DNA from: Muribaculaceae bacterium
GTDB taxonomy: Bacteria; Bacteroidota; Bacteroidia; Bacteroidales; Muribaculaceae
NCBI GenBank assembly: GCA_022510405.1
Contig: JAFLTP010000012.1
Span: forward strand, 1 to 64,000
Reading direction: 5' to 3'
DNA: 64,000 nt
Part shown: positions 35,422 to 43,137 of the stretch, one piece after another
Layout of the letters: each line of letters begins with the position of its first letter
Numbering within the stretch: the first letter of the stretch is position 1
Notes under the pieces: generated by a model
Databases searched by the model: none
Told to the model about the DNA's origin: nothing
What the model saw: the letters and a program-made list of their open reading frames with translations, nothing else
Translations under genes and position numbers: made by a program

Positions 35422-36315
35422 TTAGTTTTTATAGTTGTTTTTGATGTAGGAAAACCAGGAAGAGGCATCTTTAAAGCCATCTTTTTCCCGACTTCCGGAA
35501 GAAATCACTTTGTATTTGATTTTGCCGTTTTTGTCAGGTTTAAGCAAATATAAGTAATTGATCTCATCTTCACGTGCCTCAATTATGTTTTCCGGATCTA
35601 TTTGAATAGCCAAGCCAACCTCTTCTATTAGTTCCGGATGCTTTTTATCGGGTATATTACTACCCCAAGAAGCGGCTACACCTTCTGGAAGAATAAATCC
35701 CTCATTATCTGTTTCAAGTTTTTGAACGCCGGTTGCGAAAACATCCTCCGGAGCGTAACCCTCAAGTTGAATTTCCACCAAAAGATCTCGGCTATCAGGC
35801 AACACAGAATAAGTCTGTGTCATCTGAATGGGATGACCATTAAAGATCCAATCCTTATCTACAACCTGCACGGAAGAATTGCTTAAAACTGTCTGGGAGC
35901 GAGTAGCAACAGAATCAATTGTGACCGGCTGGTCGGTAAATCCTCTAAATGAGCCCGCTCCTACAGACTGACCCGCCCAAAGGACATCACATCCGTAACC
36001 TTCATTCAGTTGCTCCGGTGTTGTATAGAAACCCGTAACGTCAAGTTCCAGTTGTGGAGTTTGTTTCACGTAAAGATCAAGACTTTGTCGATTGTCCATA
36101 TAAACACGGTAAGCTACCCAAGGATTTTCAATAACCGCACCATGACCATAAATACTGTTATACATCTCACGTGTATTGGCATCGCCAGGATAAGTGATGC
36201 TCACGATACGAGGATGTTTGTTATTACGGTCATACAATTTTATATAAGCATCCGTTTGGGAAAACGCTGTTAGATATGATAACGTAAAAAGGAGAGCAAA
36301 AAGTATACTTTTCAT
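35422..36315 (-). CDS. DUF4861 secreted protein
   Basis: A 297-residue protein with a signal peptide (1-19, TAFSQ) and the DUF4861 domain, recognised by REMYNSIYGHGAVIENPWVA followed by YRVYMDNRQSLDLY. The family is common in uronate-polymer loci of Bacteroidota and is a beta-sandwich of unknown activity, proposed to act on small uronic products in the periplasm. It is the first gene of the KDG operon (then kduD, gatC-like, kduI). A TAAATTTG -7 box lies just upstream at 36339-36346. Confidence 0.82.
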   Translation of the reverse strand: MKSILFALLFTLSYLTAFSQTDAYIKLYDRNNKHPRIVSITYPGDANTREMYNSIYGHGAVIENPWVAYRVYMDNRQSLDLYVKQTPQLELDVTGFYTTPEQLNEGYGCDVLWAGQSVGAGSFRGFTDQPVTIDSVATRSQTVLSNSSVQVVDKDWIFNGHPIQMTQTYSVLPDSRDLLVEIQLEGYAPEDVFATGVQKLETDNEGFILPEGVAASWGSNIPDKKHPELIEEVGLAIQIDPENIIEAREDEINYLYLLKPDKNGKIKYKVISSGSREKDGFKDASSWFSYIKNNYKN

Positions 36316-36338
36316 GAACGCAAACAGGGTTTAAAACG

Positions 36339-36346
36339 CAAATTTA
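36339..36346 (-). promoter_or_regulatory. -7 box of the DUF4861-kduD operon
   Basis: TAAATTTG on the minus strand, 24 bp before the DUF4861 start, fits TAnnTTTG. I see no convincing -33 TTTG at the right distance. The divergent DUF4450 gene starts 80 bp on the other side. Confidence 0.45.
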
Positions 36347-36426
36347 ATAATAAAAGTTGTAATTGAGGTATTCCTATCAGTTATAATCGGCAATAAGGGA
36401 CTCAAAAAGACGTTTTTACAACAGTT

Positions 36427-39400
36427 ATGAATAAAATTACCGGTTTTCTCCTTTTAATAATTGTCACCTTTTTAACCCTTCGCGGGGAAATACGTCCCCC
36501 ACACTACCTGCCGGACGGAGTTTCGGCTGTGTCTCTTAACGGCGAAAAACGATTCAACAGAGGTTTATACGGTGCACATTCGGGATTTCGTATAGATTGT
36601 TCGGATTATCCCGAATTCGGAATTTATTTACCGAGAATGGGAGGCAATCTCCAAATAACATTACCTGAGGGTGACTGTAGAGCCCGTTATACCCCGGGAA
36701 GAATGGACTATGAACAAGGAGGTGTGACAGTTGAGGTGCAAGTTGGCCGTAACACCGACTTCGCACTTTGGGCAATTAAAAATTTCAATGAGCATCCGGT
36801 GAGTATTCCCGTAAGATTCGGCGGAGTAGCCGACAAGAAATTTTCTCGTGAAGGAGACCTCGGGGTTGACGATCCAACTTGTTTCGATTTGAAACCGGAA
36901 TATTGTATAGGTAACAAGTATAAAGTTAACCACGATACAGTGTCTGTGGAATACGGTAAAACGGAAAGAAAGAATATATCTTTGATAATACCTTCAAAAA
37001 ACTATTATATCACAAAACTACCGTCCTATGAAGGTGAAATAGAAATACAACCGGGGGAACAAAAAATAATAGGTCTTTTCCCATCGGGAGAAATACCGAC
37101 AAAGAGCCTTGAAGCACTCTTGACTGAAGCGGAGAAAGAGAGAGAAGAATTAGCTGGCAAAATAAAAATTAACACACCCGAAGCCTGGTTAAATCCCATC
37201 GGGGGAGCTTTGGCCGTAGCCTCTGACGGAATCTGGAGCGGTGAAGCATGGTTGCACGGTTCCATTGGTTGGCGTACCCCACATTTAGGTTGGAGAGGAG
37301 CTTATGTAGGAAGTGCTACAGGACAGCATGAGAGGGCCTTAACGCATTTCAAGACCTATGCAGCCAATCAAATTACCGACATTCCCCCCATATATGACCA
37401 TCCACGTCAGGATTCGGCTTTGAATCTGGCACGGGCCGAGAAAAAATGGGGAACTCCAATGTACAGCAACGGATATATTTGCCGGCGACCTGGCAAGAAA
37501 GACGAGATGTCGCACTACGACATGAACCTCGTATATATAGATGCCATGCTAAGATATTTCAGGGCAACAAGAGATACCGTGGCTATGCGGGAACTATTTC
37601 CGGTGATAAAACTTCATCTGGACTGGGAGAAAAGAAACTTTGATCCTGACGACAATAAATTGTATGACGCTTATTGCTGCATATGGGCAAGTGACGCTTT
37701 GTATTACAGTGGCGGAGATGTGACACATTCCTCGGCCTATAATCTATTTGCCAATCGATTGGCAGCACAGGTAGCCGAAATTCTGGGAGAAGATTCCACT
37801 ACTTATAGAAAAGAAGCCAATGGAATCTCAGCCGCCATCGACAGTGTTTTGTGGATGTCGGACCGGGGTCACTGGGCAGAGTACAGAGAAGCAATGGGAC
37901 ATAGAAGACTTCATCCTTCTGCTGCACTCTGGACAATATACCACGCGATAGATTCCGAAGTATCTGATCCTTTCAAGAGCTATACCGCAACTTTATACAT
38001 AGACCGTGAAATTCCTCATATTCCTGTGAAAAGCAAAGGTATTGAGGAAGAGTTGTTTACCCTCTCAACCACCAATTGGAAACCTTATTCATGGAGCATC
38101 AATAACGTGGCCATAGCGGAAGTGATGCACACCGCCCTCGCCTATTGGCAGACAGGAAGAAACGAGGAAGCCTACAATCTTATGAAAAGTGTTGCCTATG
38201 ACAATATGTATCTTGGAGCATCACCATTAAATTTCGGTCAGATAAGCCACTATGACAAGGCCCGAGGAGAATGTTACAGAGATTTCGCGGATCCAATAGG
38301 AATCTGGAGCCGGGCACTGATCGAAGGATTGTTCGGAATCCGGCCGGATCTGCTGGCTAATGAACCGGTAGTAAATCTCATACCCGGATTTCCGGAAGAA
38401 TGGAATGAGTCCTCGATAGAGTTACCCGATTTGTCGTATTCTTACAAACGCGATGGCGACCGAACCATATATCTAATAGAGAACAGATATGGCCATGAGT
38501 CCAAATTAAGGCTCACAGTACCTGCCAAAGGAATTGAAAGTGTAACGGTGAATGGCAAACCTGCTGAATGGGCACCTGTTTTAAACTCCATTTCTAAGCC
38601 TACCATAACGATCAACGCCGGAACCGATCCAAACATTGAAATAGAAATAACTGAAAGAGGAAATCTATATCCGAAACCGACAGGACAAGAACGAATTGAG
38701 GGGCCGGTAATTTTCCGGGAGATGAAAGATGGAAATTTAAGTTGGTGGATTCCGGAAGCCCGGTCTTTAGAAGATACCAATCCCATGATTGAGAATGGTT
38801 TTGGAGACATACGTCCCGAACTTTGTGAGATGGTGAACCTCAGGGAAAGTTATTATTCAGCTGTGACAGATATTTTCCGGAATGAATATATGTCACCTCG
38901 ACCAAATGTAACCACACTTCAACTTCCAAAACAAGGGATTGGAGAATGGTGCCACCCCACACTCACAGCAGATATAGATGACAGTGGTCTTAGGGAAATT
39001 CTAAAAAAACAGGGTGATATTCTTAAGACAGAAACAGGCTTGACATTTGCGCTTCCTTCTGAAGGGAATAATGTCATATATACCTCTTTATGGGATAATT
39101 ATCCTGACTCTATAACCATTCCATTATCCGGGAATGCAGAACATATTTATCTGCTGTTGGCCGGTTCAACAAATCATATGCAAAGCGGTATCGAGAACGG
39201 GAGATTGCGGATTCGTTACACCGACGGCAAAGAAGAGACCACTTCATTAATCAATCCCTATAATTGGGCACCGATAGAACTTGATTTTTATAACGATGAG
39301 TACGCATTTGCGATGCCTGAAGGAATGTTACCACCCTACCGGCTCCATCTCAAAAGCGGACTGATGAGCCGTTATCTTGGAGAAAATCTTGGAATCAAAG

Positions 39401-39564
39401 GTGTTGCCGACCGGTTTATTGAAGGAGGCGCAGGTATAGTCTTGGATATCCCTACTGATTTCTCACGCCAACTTGAATCCCTGACTCTTGAAACGATGTC
39501 GGGAGATGTTGTAATAGGATTAATGGGTATTACTATACAAAGACCTTTTACTTTGGTACCGTAA
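36427..39564 (+). CDS. DUF4450 (alpha/alpha)-toroid protein, putative glycosidase
   Basis: A 1,045-residue secreted protein. After the signal peptide comes FNRGLYGAHSGFRIDCSDYP and YLPRMGGNLQITLP, the DUF4450 start. Residues ~260-650 form a helical toroid with GEAWLHGSIGWRTPHLGWRG, HYDMNLVYIDAMLRYF and WSINNVAIAEVMHTALAYW, a layout seen in GH families that remove uronic acids or rhamnose. The C-terminal 350 residues are beta-rich. It is transcribed opposite to its neighbours and its last 17 bp overlap the end of the next gene. An exo-acting enzyme on pectin side chains is the best guess. Confidence 0.8.
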   Translation: MNKITGFLLLIIVTFLTLRGEIRPPHYLPDGVSAVSLNGEKRFNRGLYGAHSGFRIDCSDYPEFGIYLPRMGGNLQITLPEGDCRARYTPGRMDYEQGGVTVEVQVGRNTDFALWAIKNFNEHPVSIPVRFGGVADKKFSREGDLGVDDPTCFDLKPEYCIGNKYKVNHDTVSVEYGKTERKNISLIIPSKNYYITKLPSYEGEIEIQPGEQKIIGLFPSGEIPTKSLEALLTEAEKEREELAGKIKINTPEAWLNPIGGALAVASDGIWSGEAWLHGSIGWRTPHLGWRGAYVGSATGQHERALTHFKTYAANQITDIPPIYDHPRQDSALNLARAEKKWGTPMYSNGYICRRPGKKDEMSHYDMNLVYIDAMLRYFRATRDTVAMRELFPVIKLHLDWEKRNFDPDDNKLYDAYCCIWASDALYYSGGDVTHSSAYNLFANRLAAQVAEILGEDSTTYRKEANGISAAIDSVLWMSDRGHWAEYREAMGHRRLHPSAALWTIYHAIDSEVSDPFKSYTATLYIDREIPHIPVKSKGIEEELFTLSTTNWKPYSWSINNVAIAEVMHTALAYWQTGRNEEAYNLMKSVAYDNMYLGASPLNFGQISHYDKARGECYRDFADPIGIWSRALIEGLFGIRPDLLANEPVVNLIPGFPEEWNESSIELPDLSYSYKRDGDRTIYLIENRYGHESKLRLTVPAKGIESVTVNGKPAEWAPVLNSISKPTITINAGTDPNIEIEITERGNLYPKPTGQERIEGPVIFREMKDGNLSWWIPEARSLEDTNPMIENGFGDIRPELCEMVNLRESYYSAVTDIFRNEYMSPRPNVTTLQLPKQGIGEWCHPTLTADIDDSGLREILKKQGDILKTETGLTFALPSEGNNVIYTSLWDNYPDSITIPLSGNAEHIYLLLAGSTNHMQSGIENGRLRIRYTDGKEETTSLINPYNWAPIELDFYNDEYAFAMPEGMLPPYRLHLKSGLMSRYLGENLGIKGVADRFIEGGAGIVLDIPTDFSRQLESLTLETMSGDVVIGLMGITIQRPFTLVP

Positions 39565-40198
39565 TATAAGAATCGGCAAGACCGGAAGCTTTGGCAGTCA
39601 CCTTTATATCTCCGGAATTTGACGGTTTTTTTACAGCTATCCTGTTTTCGCCCTTATGTAATTGGATTTGTTTTACACGAACCTTGTTTTCATTGGAAGA
39701 AACATTCACCCAATCGGAAGGTTCCTCAATTTCAAAAATTACTGTTCTATTATCGTTAAGACATCTTTTCCCATAAAAGTCAGTCACTTCACATTGAATT
39801 ACGGCCGCCTCTGAATTTTCCGACGGATCAGTTTTTGACGGATCCAAAAGAGTAAGTTTAATTTGTGCCGGTATTCCCGAAGTAACCAGAGAATGTCTTC
39901 CTACTTCTTTTCCCTGTGAATCATAGCTGACAGCCGTAAGTGTACCGGGTTGAAAAATGACGTTATCAAAAGTAAAAAGATGTTTGCTTTCATGTCTGCC
40001 AAAACCATTGGAGATGTCATTAATGAAAAGCTCCACGTCTTCTCCGTCGGAAACAACATTAATCGGATTTACGGAATTGGCCGGATAGTTCCAATGGCCT
40101 ATTATATATGTATGACTATCGTTGGTATTATCGGCGGCAAAAGAATTTGAAGCAGTTAATGCCAATAAGATGCTACCAAATATAAACTTTGAGTTCAT
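39548..40198 (-). CDS. free-standing GH2 tail-domain protein (DUF4982-like plus GH2 C-terminal domain)
   Basis: A 216-residue secreted protein. Behind a signal peptide (1-21) it carries HTYIIGHWNYPANSVNPINV and VELFINDISNGFG, which match the DUF4982 module normally found after the catalytic barrel of GH2 beta-galactosidases. A second Ig-like domain (IQCEVTDFYGKRC to the end) matches the GH2 C-terminal domain. The sugar-binding, Ig-like and TIM-barrel parts of GH2 are absent. It begins 1 bp after the CE12 stop, so it is translationally coupled. It may be a deletion remnant or a binding accessory. Confidence 0.75.
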   Translation of the reverse strand: MNSKFIFGSILLALTASNSFAADNTNDSHTYIIGHWNYPANSVNPINVVSDGEDVELFINDISNGFGRHESKHLFTFDNVIFQPGTLTAVSYDSQGKEVGRHSLVTSGIPAQIKLTLLDPSKTDPSENSEAAVIQCEVTDFYGKRCLNDNRTVIFEIEEPSDWVNVSSNENKVRVKQIQLHKGENRIAVKKPSNSGDIKVTAKASGLADSYITVPK

Positions 40199-40199
40199 G

Positions 40200-41480
40200 T
40201 TAATTTCCTTCGGGTTTTGTTATTTCAATAAAGGGACATTCAATCCATTTGAAAGATGCGAATGAATCCGGTTGAGCAGGATCATAGGTTACATAATCTT
40301 CGCGAATATATTGGGTCAATGGCAAGTCAAGTTGCTTGATTCCTTCCACCACACATTTTGCAATCTCATAAGCTCCATAGGGATTGAAATGCGTGTTGTC
40401 TTTGAGATCATCTTTTTGACCGGGATAAGTGCCGGCAGGATATTGAACGAAAGCACGTTTCGAGTCTTCGACACCAAGGGTTTCATAAAGTGTACCGGTC
40501 ATTTCCTGCAAATCTATAAGAGGAACATTTTCCCTTTGTGCTATGAATCTCATCGCCTCAGGGTAATCCTCATGGGAATCTATGAGTTTTCCTTCATCGT
40601 TGAAATAGCGACGACGGGTAGGTGTAAGAAACACCGGATAAGCCCCTCTGGAACGCACCTCATCAATATATTCTTTAAGTTGATACATATAGAAATAGAA
40701 TGCGCCTTTACCGGGTCCGCTCAATTTCTGGTCATTATGTCCGAATTCAATGAATACCCAGTCACCGGGTTTCACTTCGGAAAGTATTTTTTCCCAACGA
40801 CCCCGTTCTTTAAAAGAATCAAGACGGGCACCGGATTCAGCATAATTGGCAAAGGCAATACCATCGTTGAACCAACGTGGAATCATCTGACCCCAGCTCG
40901 CATAAGGTTCCACATCATAGTCGGTGACGGTTGAATCGCCGCTAATGAAGACAGTGGGGATATCGTCTACCCGCTCAATTTCAAGATAAGCCAATTGAGG
41001 AGACTCACCGTTAAATTCCAAAGTAAGTTTATTATCCCAATTAAGCTTATTTCTACTTCCACCTTTGATATATTTGATAGAGTCGCCTTCCCTTATTTCA
41101 TTGCTGTATTTGTTTACTGCAAACTTATAGGTCTTGAACTCACCCTTCTTTGTGGGTTCGTTTTCTACGAACAGACGACGAGACTCGGCACGAAGAGTTG
41201 TTTCACTGGCTTTTTTTTCATTGCCGATTACCGCAGTAACCAGATAATTTCCATCGGGAAGGTTTACTGAGAAAAAGAAAGGTTGGTTAGCACCTGAAGT
41301 GGCACCGTCCTGAAAATCGAAACCATATCCTTTTTCCGGAGTATAAGTATCTTTTGAAGAAACCTTTATGTAGTTATTCTCCTGTTTAGAGTTCTTAGAA
41401 TCCGTAAAATCAAAACGATAAGACTGAGCAAAAGTACTTAGGGATAATAGAAGACCCGGTATCAATAAAAATAGTTTCAT
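40200..41480 (-). CDS. rhamnogalacturonan acetylesterase, CE12-type SGNH hydrolase
   Basis: A 426-residue secreted esterase that should remove acetyl groups from rhamnogalacturonan. The ATG at 41480 gives MKLFLLIPGLLLSLSTFAQS; an in-frame start at 41672 would lie in the uxaB side of the divergent region. Residues 20-165 are a galactose-binding-like beta domain. The SGNH part has FISGDSTVTDY (catalytic Ser), GARLDSF (Gly block), EFGHNDQK (Asn) and DNTHFNPYGAYE (Asp-x-x-His). It is coupled to the GH2-tail gene. Confidence 0.92.
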   Translation of the reverse strand: MKLFLLIPGLLLSLSTFAQSYRFDFTDSKNSKQENNYIKVSSKDTYTPEKGYGFDFQDGATSGANQPFFFSVNLPDGNYLVTAVIGNEKKASETTLRAESRRLFVENEPTKKGEFKTYKFAVNKYSNEIREGDSIKYIKGGSRNKLNWDNKLTLEFNGESPQLAYLEIERVDDIPTVFISGDSTVTDYDVEPYASWGQMIPRWFNDGIAFANYAESGARLDSFKERGRWEKILSEVKPGDWVFIEFGHNDQKLSGPGKGAFYFYMYQLKEYIDEVRSRGAYPVFLTPTRRRYFNDEGKLIDSHEDYPEAMRFIAQRENVPLIDLQEMTGTLYETLGVEDSKRAFVQYPAGTYPGQKDDLKDNTHFNPYGAYEIAKCVVEGIKQLDLPLTQYIREDYVTYDPAQPDSFASFKWIECPFIEITKPEGN

Positions 41481-41536
41481 GATATTTATTTTATGGGGCG
41501 AAAAATATGGAAGTAAAAGTAATATTAATTTTTCAA

Positions 41537-41548
41537 TTATGCGCATAA
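41537..41548. promoter_or_regulatory. palindrome in the divergent CE12/uxaB region
   Basis: TTATGCGCATAA is a perfect 12-bp palindrome in the 183-bp gap between two divergent operons, 34 bp upstream of the uxaB -7/-33 pair. Its symmetry and place suit a dimeric regulator's operator; no regulator gene is in the window. Confidence 0.4.
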
Positions 41549-41581
41549 AAAATTCAAAAAGTGCATTTTGACATAATAACA

Positions 41582-41614
41582 TTCGTTTATTTATCATATT
41601 TTTATCTATATTTG
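41582..41614 (+). promoter_or_regulatory. promoter of the uxaB-led operon
   Basis: TATATTTG (41607-41614) matches the -7 consensus and TTCG (41582-41585) lies 21 bp upstream as a weak -33. The uxaB ATG is 49 bp downstream. It probably drives the tight series uxaB, GH106, GH105, GH28 and uxaC. Confidence 0.6.
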
Positions 41615-41663
41615 CAAAATTGTAAAAATTGTAATCAGTAACCTCTATCCCTAATACAATGTC

Positions 41664-43112
41664 ATGAAACAACTTAATAATTCGGATTCTGGAGTTAAAA
41701 TAACGAAACGACCAACCAAAGTTCTACAATTTGGTGAGGGCAATTTTCTAAGAGCGTTTGTAGATTGGATTCTCGACACTGCCAATGAAAAGGGTGTGAT
41801 AGATACATCAGTGGCAGTAGTCTCACCCAGATTCAAATACAATCCAACGATCCAGAATTTGGAAAAACAGGATTGCTTATACAATGTGTGTCTTGAAGGT
41901 GTGGAAAACGGGACACCGAAAAAAGAGACACGTCTAATCACCACATTGGCGAAAGCCTTCTCGCCTACGGAGAAACCTGAGGATTATGCAGAAATAATCG
42001 AATCACCTGAACTGAGATTTGTGATTTCCAACACAACAGAGCAAGGTATCAAGTATGATGAAGACGATGCCAACAAATTGTGTGCTGCCACTTTCCCCGG
42101 GAAAGTAACCGCATTATTAAACCATAGATACAAACATTTCAAGGGCGACAAAGACAAAGGGCTGATTTTCCTTTGTTGCGAGCTTAGCGAGAACAATGCG
42201 GCGCGTTTGAAAGAATATGTAACCAAGCATGCAGAAAACGCAGGTATGGGAAAGGAATTCCTCGATTGGGTAGACAACAGCTGTATTTTCTGCGACACTT
42301 TGGTTGACCGAATAGTATCAGGCTATTCTGAAGAATCTGTTAAAGAAATTGAGAAAGAAAAAGGGTATACAGACAACGCATTGGTGAAAGGCGAACTCTA
42401 TCATCTTTGGGTGATCGGTGGAGATGGAGCAGAAAAGGTAAAGGAAGAGCTTCCGTTGCATAAGGCCGGTCTTAATGTTTATTTCCTTCCTTCTGTTAAA
42501 GAATTCAGAGACAAGAAAGTGAGGATTCTCAACGGAGCACACACCGGTATGGTGGCTTTGTCTATTTTAAGCGGCAATGACACTGTTTTCGAGGCTTTCA
42601 GTGACCCTGAAATAAATAAGTTTGTCAACCTGTTTATTGAACAGGAAGTGATTCCGGTAATAGATGAAGACCCGGAGGAATTGAAGAAATTCTCAGAAGA
42701 GATACTTGAACGGTTCACCAATCCATATATCAATCATCAACTGAGATCAATCGCATTGAATTCATTGTCGAAGTGGGAAACACGCAACTATCCTACATTG
42801 AAAGACAATTGGACAAAATTGAACAAACTTGCCGATCTTTCAGTCTTTACATTTGCAGCTCTTCTCGCAATGTATGCGCCTGATTCTCCATTCACTCCGG
42901 AAGACAAACCGGAACACGTGAAATTGATACAAGAGAATTGGAACGACAACGATTTGAGATCGACAGTTGCTACAATTTTGGACAGCGACATATTCTCTGA
43001 GAATTTTGGCAAAGAGATACCCGGATTTTTGGACAAGGCAACAGATTATCTTACTTTGATACGTAAGGAAGGAATGAAAAAGGCTCTTGATAAGGTGTTG
43101 GAGGGTCGTTGA
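41664..43112 (+). CDS. uxaB: tagaturonate reductase (altronate oxidoreductase)
   Basis: A 482-residue enzyme of the long-chain mannitol dehydrogenase family that reduces D-tagaturonate to D-altronate with NADH. Visible marks are LQFGEGNFLRAFVDWI near the N-terminus (nucleotide-binding Rossmann edge) and VRILNGAHTGMVALSI near residue 290, which includes catalytic-site residues of this family. Lengths match. It heads the plus-strand operon and works between UxaC and UxaA of the galacturonate branch. Confidence 0.92.
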   Translation: MKQLNNSDSGVKITKRPTKVLQFGEGNFLRAFVDWILDTANEKGVIDTSVAVVSPRFKYNPTIQNLEKQDCLYNVCLEGVENGTPKKETRLITTLAKAFSPTEKPEDYAEIIESPELRFVISNTTEQGIKYDEDDANKLCAATFPGKVTALLNHRYKHFKGDKDKGLIFLCCELSENNAARLKEYVTKHAENAGMGKEFLDWVDNSCIFCDTLVDRIVSGYSEESVKEIEKEKGYTDNALVKGELYHLWVIGGDGAEKVKEELPLHKAGLNVYFLPSVKEFRDKKVRILNGAHTGMVALSILSGNDTVFEAFSDPEINKFVNLFIEQEVIPVIDEDPEELKKFSEEILERFTNPYINHQLRSIALNSLSKWETRNYPTLKDNWTKLNKLADLSVFTFAALLAMYAPDSPFTPEDKPEHVKLIQENWNDNDLRSTVATILDSDIFSENFGKEIPGFLDKATDYLTLIRKEGMKKALDKVLEGR

Positions 43113-43137
43113 CTAACGCACAACCGGAGCCACCGAA

